A DNA stretch of 64,000 bases from Doris montereyensis (taxonomy: Eukaryota > Mollusca > Gastropoda > Nudibranchia > Dorididae), in contig JAXRKP010001890.1 of assembly GCA_037039925.1 (NCBI GenBank), positions 1 through 64,000 of the forward strand, given 5' to 3'. Shown one piece after another: positions 1 to 15,000 of this stretch (position 1 is the stretch's first letter; every line of letters begins with the position of its first letter). The notes below the pieces were generated by a model. The model did not search any database, was not told the origin of the DNA, and saw only the letters and a program-made list of their open reading frames with translations. Both the position numbers and the translations under genes were made by a program.

Positions 1-3000
1 CTAGGCGACATTGTAAAAAACGGCATTTGGGCCCATGCGACATTGTAAAAAACGGCATTCAGGCCTATGCAACATTGTAAAAAACGGTATTCAGGTCTAT
101 GCAACATTGTAAAAACGGTATTTGCGGTCTATGCAACATTGTAAAAAACGGCATTCAGGCCTACATTGTAAAAAACGGCATTCAGGCCTATGGTACATTG
201 GAAAAACGGCATTTAAGCCTATGGCACATTGTAAAAACGGCATTTGGGCCTATGGTACATTGTAAAAAACGGCATGTCGGCCCATGGGACATTGTAAAAA
301 ACGGCATGTCGGCCTATGGCACATTGAAAAAAACGGCATTTAAGCCTATGGCACATTGGAAAAAACGGCATTTGGGCCTATGGCATATTGTAAAAAACAG
401 CATTTGGGCCTATGGCACATTGTAAAAAACGGTATGTGGGCCCATGGGACATTGTAAAAAACGACATTTAAGCCTATGGCACATTGTAAAAAACGGCATT
501 TGGGCCTATGGTACATTGTAAAAAACGATATGTGGGCCTATGGCACATTTGTAAAAAACGGCATTACAGCCTATGGCACATTGTAAAAAACGGCATTTGG
601 GCCTATGCGACATTGTAAAAAACGGCATTTGGGCCTATGGCACATTGTAAAAAACGGCATTTGGGCCTATGCGACATTGTAAAACGGCATTTGGGCCTAT
701 GCGACATTGTAAAAAACGGCATTTTGGGCCTATACGACATTGTAAAAAACGGCATGCTGCAGGGCCCATGGGACATTGTAAAAAACGGCATGTCGGCCTA
801 TGGCACATTGGAAAAAAACGGCATTTGGGCCTATGGTACATTGTAAAAAACGGTATGTGGACCTATGGCACATTGTAAAAAACGGCATTACGGCCTATGG
901 CACATTGTAAAAAACGGCGTTTGGGCCTATGCGACATTGTAAAAAACGGTATGTGTGCCTATGGCGCATTGTAAAAAACGGCATTTTGGGCCTATGCGAC
1001 ATTGTAAAAAACGGCATTTGGGCCTATGCGACATTCTAAAACCATCATTTGGCCTATGCAACATTGTCAAAAAAGGGCATTTGGGCCTATGGCACATTGT
1101 AAAAAATGGCATTTGGGCCTATGCGTCATTGTAAAAAACGGCATTCAGGTCTATGCGATTGTAAGAAAACGGCATTCAGGTCTATGCAACATTGTAAAAA
1201 AACGGCATTCAGACCTATGCGACATTGTAAAAAACGTCATTTGGGCCTATGCCACATTGTAAAAAACGGCATTTAGGCCTAAGAACATTGTAAAAAACGG
1301 CATTCAGGCCTATGCGACATTGTACAAATTGGCATTCAGGTCTAGGCCACATTGTAAAAAACGGCATTTGGGCCTATGCGACATTGTAAAAAACGGCATT
1401 TGGGCCTATGCGACATTGTAAAAAACGGCATTTGGGCCTATGCCACATTGTAAAAAACGGCATTTGGGCCTACGCGACATTGTAAAAAATGGCAATTGGG
1501 CCTGTAAAAAATGGCATGGCATACTGTAAAAAAAATGGCCTATTCTGTAAAAAAGGCATCTACATGCATTGTAAAAACATTGTCTATGCAACAAAACGAC
1601 ATTTGGGTCTATGCAACATTGTAAAAAACGGCATTTAGGTGTATGCCACATTGTAAAAAACGGTATTTGGGCCTATGCGACATTGTAAAAAACGGCATTC
1701 AGGTCTATGCGACATTGTAAAAAACGGCATTCAGGTCTATGTGACATTGTAAAAAACGTCAATTGGCTGATGCGACATTGTAAAAAACGGCATTTGGGCC
1801 TATGGCACATAGTAAAAAACGACATTACGGCCTATGGCACATTGTAAAAAACGACATTCGGGCCTATGCGACATTGTAAAAATCATTCGGCCTATGCAAC
1901 ATTGTAGAAAACAGCATTTGGGCTCTGCCACATTGTAAAAAATGGCATTTGGGCCTATGCGACATTGTAAAAAACGGCATTCAGGTCTATGTGACATTGT
2001 AAAAAACGGCATTCAGGTCTAGGCCACATTGTAAAAAACGGCATTTGGGCGTATGGCACATTGTAAAAAACGGCATTTGGGCCTATGCCACATTTTAAAA
2101 AATGGCAATTGGGCCTATGCAACATTGTAAAAAACGACATTCAGGTCTATGCCACATTGTAAAAAATGTTATTGGGCCTATGCGACATTGTAAAAAATGG
2201 CATTCAGGTCTATGAAACATTGTAAAAAACAGCATTTAGGTCTATGCGACATCGTAAAAAACGGTATGTGGGCCTATGGCACATTGTAAAAGACGGCACC
2301 AGGGCCTATGGCAGATTGTAAAAAACGGCATTTGGGCCTATTCTACATTGTAAAACCACCATTTGGCCTATGCGACATTGTAAAAAAATGGCATTTAGGT
2401 CTATGGCACATTGTAAAAAACGGCATTTGGGCTCTTCCACATTGTAAAAAATGGCATTTGGGCCTATGCCACATTGTAAAAAACGGCATTCAGGTCTATG
2501 CGACATTGTAAAAAACGGCATTCAGGTCTAGGTGCATTGTGAAAAAAGGGCATTTGGGCCTATGGCACATTGTAAAAAACGCCATTTGGGCCTATGCGAC
2601 ATTGTAAAGAACGTCGTTTGGGCCTATGCAACATTGTAAAAACGGCATCCAGGTCTATGCGACATTGTAAAAAACGTCATTTGGGCCTATGCGACATTGT
2701 AAAATATGGCATTCACGTCTATGCGACATTGTAAAAAACGTCATTTGGGCCTATGCGACATTGTAAAAAATGGCATTCAGGTCTATGTCACATTGTAAAA
2801 AACGTCATTTGGGCCTATATGCGACATTGTAAAATATGGCATTCACGTCTATACGTGATATTGTAAAAAACGTCATTTGGGCCTATGCGACATTGTAAAA
2901 AACGGCATTCAGGTCTATGTCACATTGTAAAAAACGGCATTTAGGTCTAGGTCACATTGTAAAAAACGGCTTTTGGGCCTATGCGACATTGTAAAAAACG

Positions 3001-6000
3001 GCATTCTGACCTATGCGATATTGTAAAAAACGGCATTGAGGCCTATGCGACATTGTAAAAAACGGCATTCACTTTTATGCAACATTGTAAAAAACGGCAT
3101 TCAGGTCTATGTCACATTGTAAAAACAGCCTATTCAGGTCTATGCCACATTGTAAAAAACGGCATTTGGGCCCATGCGACATTGTAAAAAACGGCATTCA
3201 AGTCTATGCAACATTGTAAAAAACGGTATTCAGGTCTATGCAACATTGTAAAAAACGGTATTCAGGTCTAAGCAACATTGTAAAAAACGGTATTCAGGTC
3301 TATGCAACATTGTAAAAACGGCATTTGGGCCTATGGCACATTGGAAAAAACACATTGTGGCACATTGTAAAAAACGGCATTTGGGCCTATGGTACATTGT
3401 AAAAAACGGCATGTCGGCCTATGGGACATTGAAAAAAACGGCATTTGGGCCTATGGCACATTGCAAAAAAACGGCATTTAAGCCTATGGCACATTGGAAA
3501 AAACGGCATTTGGGCCTATGGCACATTGTAAAAAACGGCATGGGACATTGTAAAAAATGGCCTATGGCACATTGTAAAAAACGGCATTTGGGCCTATGGG
3601 ACATTGTAAAAAACGACATTGTAAAAACAGCATTACAGCCTATGGCACATTGTAAAAAACGGCATTTGGGCCTATGGACATTGTAAAAAACGCATTTGGG
3701 CCTATGGCACATTGTAAAAAACGGCATTACAGCCTATGGCACATTGTAAAAAACGGCATTTGGGCCTATGCGACATTGTAAAAACGGCATTTGGGCCTAT
3801 GGACATTGTAAAAAACGGCATTCAGGTGTATGGGACATTGTAAAAAACGGCATTTGGGCCTATGCGACATTGAAAAAAACGGCAACTATACGACATTGTA
3901 AAAACGGCATGTAGGACCTATGGGACATTGTAAAAAACGGCATTACGGCCTATGGCACATTGTAAAACGTCTTTGCTATACGACATTGTAAAAACGGCAT
4001 TTGGGCCTATGGACATTGTAAAAAACATTGCCTATGGCACATTGTAAAAAACGGCATTTAGGCCTATGGCACATTGTAAAAAACATTTGGGCCTATGGGA
4101 CATTGTAAAAAACGGTATGTGCGCCTATGGCACATTGTAAAAAACGGCATTTGGGCCTATGCGACATTGTAAAAAACGGCATTTGGGCCTATGCGACATT
4201 CTAAAACCATCATTTAGCCTATGCAACATTGTCAAAAAAGGGCATTTGGGCCTATGGCACATTGTAAAAAATGGCATTTGGGCCTATGCGTCATTGTAAA
4301 AAACGGCATTCAGGTCTATGCGACATTGTAAAAAACGGCATTCAGGTCTATGCAACATTGTAAAAAAACGGCATTCAGACCTATGCGACATTGTAAAAAA
4401 CGTCATTTGGGCCTATGCCACATTGTAAAAAACGGCATTTAGGCCTAAGAACATTGTAAAAAACGGCATTCAGGCCTATGCGACATTGTAAAAATTGGCA
4501 TTCAGGTCTAGGCCACATTGTAAAAAAACGGCATTTGGGCCTATGCGACATTGGAAAAAACGGCATTTGGGCCTATGTCACATTGTAAAAAACGGCATTT
4601 GGGCCTATGCGACATTGTAAAAAACGGCATTTGGGCCTATGCCACATTGTAAAAAACGGCATTCAGGTCTATGCAACATTGTAAAAAACGACATTTGGGC
4701 CTATGCAACATTGCCAAAAAACGGCATTCAGGTGTATGCCACATTGTAAAAAACGGCATTTGGGCCTATGCGACATTGTAAAAAACGGCATTCAGGTCTA
4801 TGCGACATTGTAAAAAACGGCATTCCAGGTCTATGTGACATTGTAAAAAACGGTCAATTCGCTGATGCGACATTGTAAAAAACGGCTATGGCACATTAAA
4901 ACGGCATTCAGGTCTATGGCACATTGTAAAAAACGGCATTTGGGCCTATGCGACATTGTAAAACGGCATTTGGGCCTATGGCACATTGTAAAAAACGCAT
5001 TTGGGCTCTGGCACATTGTAAAAAATGGCATTTGGGCCTATGCGACATTGTAAAAAACGGCATTTGGGTCTATGTGACATTGTAAAAAACAGTATTCAAG
5101 GTCTATGCGACATTGTAAAAAACAGGTTTGTAAAAAACGGCATTCAGGTCTATGCCACATTGTAAAACGGCATTCAGGCCTATGCAACATTAAAAAACGA
5201 TATTTGGGCTCTATGCCACATTGTTAAAAATGGCATGGGCCATGGGACATTGTAAAAAAACGGCATTCAGGTCTATGGTCATTGGAAAAAACGACATTTG
5301 GGCCTATGGACATTGGAAAAAATGGCATTTAGGCCTATGAAACATTGTAAAAAAAACAGCATTTCTAGACATTGTAAAAAACGGTATGTGGGCATGGGAC
5401 ATTGTAAAAAGACGGCACCAGGCCTTGCGGAGATTGTAAAAACGGCATTCAGACCTATGCTACATTGTAAAAAACGTCATTTGGGCCTATGCGACATTGT
5501 AAAAAACGGCATTTTAGTACATTGTAAAAAACGGTATGTGGGCCATGGGACATTGTAAAAAAACGGCATGTGGGCCCATGGGACATTGTAAAAAATGGCA
5601 TGTGGGCCATGGCACATTAGGGCCTATGGCACATTGTAAAAAACGGCATTTGGGCCTATGCGACATTGTAAAAAACCATTTGGGCCTATGCAACATTGTC
5701 AAAAAAGGGCATTTGGGCCTATGGCACATTGTAAAAAATGGCATTTGGGCCTATGCGTCATTGTAAAAAACGGCATTCAGGTCTATGCGACATTGTAAGA
5801 AAACGGCATTCAGGTCTATGCAACATTGTAAAAAAACGGCATTCAGACCTATGCAACATTGTAAAAAACGTCATTTGGGCCTATGCCACATTGTAAAAAC
5901 GGCATTTAGGCCTAGAACATTGTAAAAAACGTGATATCCAGGCCTATGCGACATTGTAAAAATTGGCGGTCTATGCATGCAACATTGGGCATTTGGGCCT

Positions 6001-9000
6001 ATGCGACATTGTAAAAAACGGCATTTGGGCCTATGGCACATTCAGGTGCAACATTGTAAAAAACGACATTTGGGCCTATGCCACATTGTAAAAAACGGCA
6101 TTCAGGTCTATGCGACATTGTCACAAAAACGACATTTGGGCCTATGCAACATTAAAAAACGGCATGTGATGCGACATTGTAAAAAACGGCATGTCAGGCC
6201 TATGGCAACATTGGAAAAAAACGACATTTAAACGGCATTTGGGCCTATGCCACATTGTAAAAAACGGTATGTGGGTCTATGGCATTGTAAAAAATGGCAT
6301 TTGGGCCTATGGCGACATTGTAAAAAAATTCAGGTCTATGCGACATTAAAAAACGACATTTGGGCCTATGCGACATTGTAAAAAACATTTGTAGAAAAAA
6401 GGGCATTTGGGCCTATGCCACATTGTAAAAAATGGCATTTGGGCCTATGCAACATTGTAAAAAACGGCATTCAGGTCTATGTGACATTGTAAAAAAACGA
6501 CATTCAGGTCTATGTGACATTGTAAAAAACGGCATTCGACCTATGCACGACATTGTAAAAAACGTCATTTGGGCCTATGCCGACATTGTAAAAAATGGCA
6601 TGCCTATGAAACATTGTAAAAAACGGCATTCAGGCCTATGACATTGTAAAAAACGTCAATTGGCTTGCGACATTGTAAAAAACAGCATTTGGGCCTATGC
6701 GCATTGTAAAAAACATTTGGGCCTATACGACATTGTAAAACGTCTTGTGGGCCTATGCCACGTTGTAAAATCATTTGGGCCTATGGGACATTGTAGAAAA
6801 CAATTGGGCTATGCGACATTGTAAAAAATCATTCAGGTCTATGTCACATTGGAAAAAATGACATTTGGGCCTATTTGCAACATTGTAAAAAACGGCATTC
6901 AGGTCTATGTGACATTGTAAAAAACGGTATTCAGGTCTATGCAACATTGTAAAAAACGGTTTGTAAAAAACGGCATTCAGGTCTATGCCACATTGTAAAA
7001 AACGGCATTCAGGCCTATGCAACATTATAAAAAACGATATTTGGGCCTATGGCACATTGTTAAAAACGGCATGTGGGCCCATGGGACATTGTAAAAAACG
7101 GCATGTGGGCCTATGGTACATTGGAAAAAACGGCATTTGGGCCTATGGTACATTGGAAAAAACGGCATTTAAGCCTATGCGACATTGTAAAAAACGGCAT
7201 TTGGGCCTATGGTACATTGTAAAAAACGGTATGTGGGCCCATGACATTGTAAAAAACGGCATTGAGGCCTATGGGACATTGTAAAAAACGGCATTCAGGT
7301 CTATGGCACATTGTAAAAGACGGCACCAGGGGGTAAGCAGCATTTGGGCCTATTCGACATTGTAAAAAACGGCATTCATGGGCCTATGCGACATTGTAAA
7401 AAAATGGCATTTGGGCCCATGGGACATTGTAAAAAAACATTTGGGCATCCACATTGTAAAAATGGCATTTCATGGGACATTGTAAAAAACGGCATTTGGG
7501 CCTATGCGACATTTGACATTCAGGTCTAGGTGCATTGGAAAAACGGCATTTGGGCCTATGGCACATTGTAAAAAACGGCATTTGGGCCTATGCGACATTG
7601 TGAACGTCATTTGGCCTATGCAACATTGTAAAAAACGGCATTTGGGTCTATGCGACATTGTAAAAAATGGCATTTGGGCCTATGCGTCATTGTAAAAAAC
7701 GGCATTCAGGCCTATGCGACATTGTAAAAAACGTCATTTGGGCCTATGCAACATTGTAAAAAACGGCTTTCAGGTCTATGTCACATTGTAAAAAACGTCA
7801 TTTGGGCCTATGCCACATTGTAAAAATGGCATTTGGGCCTATGCCACATTGTAAAAAACGTCATTTAGGCCTAAGAACATTGTAAAAAACGGCATTCAGG
7901 TCTATGCGACATTGTAAAAATTGGCATTCAGGTCATAGGCCACATTGTAAAAAACGGCATTTGGGCCCATGCGACATTGTCAAAAAAACGGCATTTGGGC
8001 CTATGGCACACTGTAAAAAATGGTATTCAGGTCTATGTAAAAAACGGTATTCAACATTGTAAAAAACGACATTTGGGCCTATGCACATTGTAAAAAACGG
8101 CATTCAGGTCTATGCAACATTGTAAAAACGACATTTGGGCCCATGCAACATTGTAAAAAACGGCATGTGGGCCCATGGGACATTGTAAAAAACGGCATGT
8201 GGGCCTATGGTACATTGGAAAAAGCGGCATTTAAGCCTATGGCACATTGTAAAAAACGGCATTTGGGCCTATGGTACATTGTAAAAAACGGTATGTGGGA
8301 CTATGGCACATTGTAAAAAATGGCATTTGGGCCTATGCGACATTGTAAAAAACGGCATTCATTCAGGTCTATGCGACATTGTAAAAAACGGCATTTGGGC
8401 CTATGCGACATTGTAAAACCATCATTTGGCCTATGCAACATTGTCAAAAAAGGGCATTTGGGCCTATGGCACATTGTAAAAAATGGCATTTGGGCCTATG
8501 CGTCATTGTAAAAAACGGCATTCAGGTCTATGCGACATTGTAAAAAAACGGCATTCAGGTCTATGCAACATTGTAAAAAAACGGCATTCAGACCTATGCG
8601 ACATTGTAAAAAACGTCATTTGGGCCTATGCCACATTGTAAAAAACGGCATTTAGGCCTAAGAACATTGTAAAAAACGGCATTCAGGCCTATGCGACATT
8701 GTAAAAATTGGCATTCAGGTCAGGCCACATTGTAAAAAACGGCATTTGGGCCTATGCGACATTGTAAAAAACGGCATTTGGGCCTATACGACATTGTAAC
8801 AAACGGCATTTGGGCCTATGCCACGTTGTAAAAAACGGCATTTGGGCCTATGCGACATTGTAAAAAATGGCAATTGGGCCTATGGCACACTGTAAAAAAT
8901 GGCATTCAGGTCTATGTCACATTGTAAAAAAAGACATTCAGGTCTATGCCACATTGTAAAAACGGCATTTGGGCCCATGCGACATTGTAAAAAACGGCAT

Positions 9001-12000
9001 TCAAGTCTATGCAACATTGTAAAAAACGGTATTCAGGTCTATGCAACATTGTAAAAAACGGTTTGTAAAAAACGGCATTCAGGTCTATGCCACATTGTAA
9101 AAAACGGCATTCAGGCCTATGCGGCATTATAAAAAACGGTATTTGGGCCTATGGCACATTGTTAAAAACGGCATGTGGGCCCATGGGACATTGTAAAAAA
9201 ACGGCATGTGGGCCTATGGTACATTGGAAAAAAACGGCATTTGGGCCTATGGTACATTGGAAAAAACGGCATTTAAGCCTATGGCACATTGTAAAAAACG
9301 GCATTTGGGCCTATGGTACATTGTAAAAAACGGTATGTGGGCCCATGGGACATTGTAAAAAATGAGCATTGAGGTCTATGCGACATCGTAAAAAACGGTA
9401 AGTGGGCCTATGGCACATTGTAAAAGACGGCACCAGGGCCTATGGCAGATTGTAAAAAACGGCATTTGGGCCTATTCTACATTGTAAAACCATCATTTGG
9501 CCTATGCGACATTGTAAAAAAATGGCATTTAGGCCTATGGCACATTGTAAAAAACGGCATTTGGGCTCTTCCACATTGTAAAAATGGCATTTGGACCTAT
9601 GCCACATTGTAAAAAACGGCATTCAGGTCTATGCGACATTGTAAAAAACGGCATTCAGGTCTAAGGTGCTTGTGAAAGGGCATTTGGGCCTATGGCACAT
9701 TGTAAAAAACGCCATTTGGGCCTATGCGACATTGTAAAGAACGTCGTTTGGGCATATGCAACATTGTAAAAAACGGCATCCAGGTCTATGCGACATTGTA
9801 AAAAACGTCATTTGGGCCTATGCGACATTGTAAAATATGGCATTCACAGTCTATGCGACATTGTAAAAAACGTCATTTGGGCATATGCAACATTGTAAAA
9901 AATGGCATTCAGGTCTATGTCACATTGTAAAAAAAGACATTCAGGTCTATGCCACATTGTAAAAAACGTCATTTGGGCCTATGCAACATTGTAAAAAATA
10001 TGGTCTATGCAACATTGTCATTCAGGTCTATGGCACATTGTAAAAAAACGCCTATCATTTGGGCCTATGTTAAAAACGGCATGTGGGCCCATGGGACATT
10101 GTAAAAAAACGGCATGTCTAGGTCTGGAAAAAACGGCATTTGGGCCACATTGAAAAAAAAAGCCTATGGCACATTTAAAAAGCGGCATTTAAGCCTATGG
10201 CACATTGTAAAAAATGGCATTTGGGCCTATGGTACATTGTAAAAAATGCGACATTGTAAAAACGGCATTTGGGCCAGCGACATTGTATGCGACATTGTAA
10301 AAAACGGCATTCAGGTCTATGTCACATTGTAAAAAAAGACATTCAGGTCTATACCACATTGTAAAAAACGGCATTTGGGCCCATGCGACATTGTAAAAAA
10401 CGGCATTCAGGTGTATGCAACATTGTAAAAAACGGTATTGGTCTATGCAACATTGTAAAAAACGGTATTCAGGTCTATGCAACATTGTAAAAAACGGCAT
10501 TCAGGCCTATGCCACATTGGAAAAAACGGCATTTGGGCCTATGCGACATTATAAAAAAACGGCATTTGGGCCTATGGTACATTGTAAAAACGGCATGTGG
10601 GCCCATGGGACATTGTAAAAAAACGGCATGTGGGCCTATGGGACATTGAAAAAACGGCATTTGGGCCTATGGTACATTGGAAAAAACGGCATTTAAGCCT
10701 ATGGCACATTGTAAAAAACGGCATTTGGGCCTATGGGACATTGTAAAAAACGCCATGTGGGCCTATGGCACATTGTAAAAAATGGCATTTGGGCCTATGC
10801 GACATTGTAAAAAAACGGCATTCAGGTCTATGCGACATTGTAAAAAATGGCGGCCTATTTGGGCCTATGCGACATTGTAAAAAACGGCATTTGGGCCTAT
10901 GCGACATTGTAAAACCATCATTTGGCCTATGCAACATTGTCAAAAAAGGGCATTTGGGCCTATGGCACATTGTAAAAAATGGCATTTGGGCCTATGCGTC
11001 ATTGTAAAAAACGGCATTCAGGTCTATGCGACATTGTAAAAAAACGGCATTCAGGTCTATGCAACATTGTAAAAAAACGGCATTCAGACCTATGCGACAT
11101 TGCCAAAAAACGTCATTTGGGCCTATGCCACATTGTAAAAACGGCATTTAGGCCTAAGAACATTGTAAAAAACGGCATTCAGGCCTATGCGACATTGTAA
11201 AAATTGGCATTCAGGTCTAGGCCACATTGCAAAAAACGGCATTTGGGCCTATGCGACATTGTAAAAAACGGCATTTGGGCCTATACGACATTGTAACAAA
11301 CGGCATTTGGGCCTATGCCACGTTGTAAAAAACGGCATTTGGGCCTATGCGACATTGTAAAAAATGGCAATTGGGCCTATGGCACACTGTAAAAAATGGC
11401 ATTCAGGTCTATGTCACATTAAAAAAAAATATTCAGGTCTATGCCACACAAAAACGGCATTTGGGCCCATGCGACATTGTAAAAAACGGCATTCAAGTCT
11501 ATGCAACATTGTAAAAAACGGTATTCAGGTCTATGCAACATTGTAAAAAACGGTTTGAAAAAACGGCATTCAGGTCTATGCCACATTGTAAAAAACGGCA
11601 TTCAGGCCTATGCGGCATTATAAAAACGGTATTTGGGCCTATGGCACATTGTTAAAAACGGCATGTGGGCCCATGGGACATTGTAAAAAAACGGCATGTG
11701 GGCCTATGGTACATTGGAAAAACGGCATTTGGGCCTATGGTACATTGGAAAAACGGCATTTAGTTTCTATGGCACATTGTAAAAAAACGGCATTTGGGCC
11801 TATGGTACATTGTAAAAAACGGTATGTGGGCCCATGGGACATTGTAAAAACAGCATTTAGGTCTATGCGACATCGTAAAAAACGGTAAGTGGGCCTATGG
11901 CACATTGTAAAAGACGGCACCAGGGCCTATGGCAGATTGTAAAAACGGCATTTGGGCCTATTCCTACATTGTAAAACCATCATTTGGCCTATGCGACATT

Positions 12001-15000
12001 GTAAAAAAATGGCATTTAGGCCTATGGCACATTGTAAAAAACGGCATTTGGGCTCTTCCACATTGTAAAAAATGGCATTTGGGCCTATGCCACATTGTAA
12101 AAAACGGCATTCAGGTCTATGTGACATTGTAAAAAACGGCATTCAGGTCTCAAGGTGCTTGTGAAAAGGGCATTTGGGCCTATGGCACATTGTAAAAAAC
12201 GCCATTTGGGCCTATGCGACATTGTAAAGAACGTCGTTTGGGCCTATGCAACATTGTAAAAAACGGCATCCAGGTCTATGCGACATTGTAAAAAACGTCA
12301 TTTGGGCCTATGCGACATTGTAAAATATGGCATTCACGTCTATGCGACATTGTAAAAAACGTCATTTGGGCCTATGCGACATTGTAAAAATGGCAATTCG
12401 GGCCTATGGCACACTGTAAAAATGGTAAAAAGATTCAGGTCGAGGTCTATGTCACATTGTAAAAAGACATTCAGGTCTATGGACATTGTAAAAAACGGCA
12501 TTTGGGCCCATGCGACATTGTAAAAACGGCATTCAAGTCTATGCAACATTGTAAAAAACGGTATTCAGGTCTATGCAACATTGTAAAAACGGTTTGTAAA
12601 AACGGCATTCAGGTCTATGGCACATTGTAAAAAAAAACGGCATTCAGGCCTATGCGGTATTATAAAAAAAAAACGGTATTATAAAAGGGTATTTGGGCCT
12701 ATGGCACATTGTTAAAACGGCATGTAGGGCCCATGGGACATTGTAAAAAACGGCATGTGGGCCTATGGTACATTGGAAAAACGGCATTTGGGCCTATGGT
12801 AGATTGGAAAAACGGCATTTAAGCCTATGGCACATTGTAAAAAGGGCATTTGGGTTTGCCTATGGCATTGTAAAAAACGGCATTTGGGCCTATGGTACAT
12901 TGTAAAAAACGGTATGTGGGCCTATGGCACATTGTAAAAACGGCACTATGGCCTATGGCACATTGTCAAAAACGGCATTTGGGCCTATTGTGCGACATTG
13001 TAAAAAAACGGCATTTGGGCCTATGGCACATTGTAAAAAACGGCATTCAGGTCTATGTCACATTGTAAAAAAAGACATTCAGGTCTATGCCATTCATTGT
13101 AAAAAAAAAACGGCATTTGGGCCCATGCGACACAAAAAAACGGCATTCAAGTCTATGCAACATTGTAAAAAACGGTATTCAGGTCTATGCAACTTGTAAA
13201 AAACGGTATTCAGGTCTATGCAACATTGTAAAAAAACGGCATATTTGTAAAAAACGGCATTCAGGTCTATGCCACATTGTAAAAAACGGCATTCAGGCCT
13301 ATGCGACATTATAAAAAATGGTATTTTGGACCTATGGCACATTGTTGAAAACGGCATGTGGGCCCATGGGACATTGTAAAAAAACGGCATTTGGGCCTAT
13401 GGTACATTGGAAAAAACGGCATTTGGGCCTATGGTACATTGGAAAAACGGCATTTAAGCCTATGGCAACATTGTCAAAAAACGGCATTTGGGCCTATGGG
13501 ACATTGTAAAAAATGGCATGTGGGCCTATGCGACATTGTAAAAAAAACGGCATTCAGGTTTATGCGACATTGTAAAAAACGGCATTTGGGCCTATGCGAC
13601 ATTGTAAAAAACGGCATTTGGACCTATGCGACATTGTAAAACCATCATTTGGCCTATGCAACATTGTAAAAAGGGCATTTGGGCCTATGGCACATTGTAA
13701 AAAATGGCATTTGGGCCTATGCGACATTGTAAAAAACGGAATTCAGGTCTATGCGACATTGTAAAAAACGGCATTTGGGCCAATGCGACATTGTAAAAAA
13801 CGGCATTTGGGCCTATGTGACATTGTAAAACCATCATTTGGCCTATGCAACATTGTCAAAAAAGGGCATTTGGGCCTATGGCACATTGTAAAAAATGGCA
13901 TTTGGGCCTATGCGTCATTGTAAAAAACGGCATTCAGGTCTATGCGACATTGTAAAAAACGGCATTCAGGTCTATGCAACATTGTAAAAAAACGGCATTC
14001 AGACCTATGCGACATTGTAAAAAACGGCATTTGGGCCTATGCCACATTGTAAAAAACGGCATTTAAGCCTAAGAACATTGTAAAAAACGGCATTCACGCC
14101 TATGCGACATTGTAAAAATTGGCATTCAGGTCTAGGCCACATTGTAAAAACGGCATTTGGGCCTATGCAACATTTTAAAAACGGCATTTGGACCTATGCG
14201 ACATTGTAAAAACGGCATTTGGGCCTATGCCACATTGTAAAAAACGGCATTTGGGCCTATGCGACATTGTAAAAAATGGCAATTGGGCCTATGGCACACT
14301 GTAAAAAATGGCATTCAGGTCTATGTCACATTGTAAAAAAAGACATTCAGGTCTATGGCACATTGTAAAAACGGCATTTGGGCCCATGCAACATTGTAAA
14401 ACGGTATTCAGGTCTATGCAACATTGTAAAAAACGGTTTGTAAAAAACGGCATTCAGGTCTATGCCACATTGTAAAAACGGCATTCAGGCCTATGCGGCA
14501 TTATAAAAACGGCATTCAGGACCTATGGCACATTGTTAAAAACGGCATTTGGGCCTCATGGGACATTGTAAAAAAACGGCATTTGGGCCTATGGTACATT
14601 GGAAAAAACGGCATTTGGGCCTATGGTACATTGGAAAAACGGCATTTAGGCCTATGGCACATTGTAAAAACGGCATTTGGGCCTATGGTACATTGTAAAA
14701 AACGGTATGTGGGCCTATGGGACATTGTAAAAACAGCATTTAGGTCTATGCGACATCGTAAAAAACGGTAAGTGGGCCTATGGCACATTGTAAAAGACGG
14801 CACCAGGACCTATGGCAGATTGTAAAAAACGGCATTTGGGCCTATTCTACATTGTAAACCATCATTTGGCCTATGCGACATTGTAAAAAAATGGCATTTA
14901 GGCCTATGGCACATTGTAAAAAACGGCATTTGGGCTCTTCCACATTGTAAAAAATGGCATTTGGGCCTATGCCACATTGTAAAAAACGGCATTCAGGTCT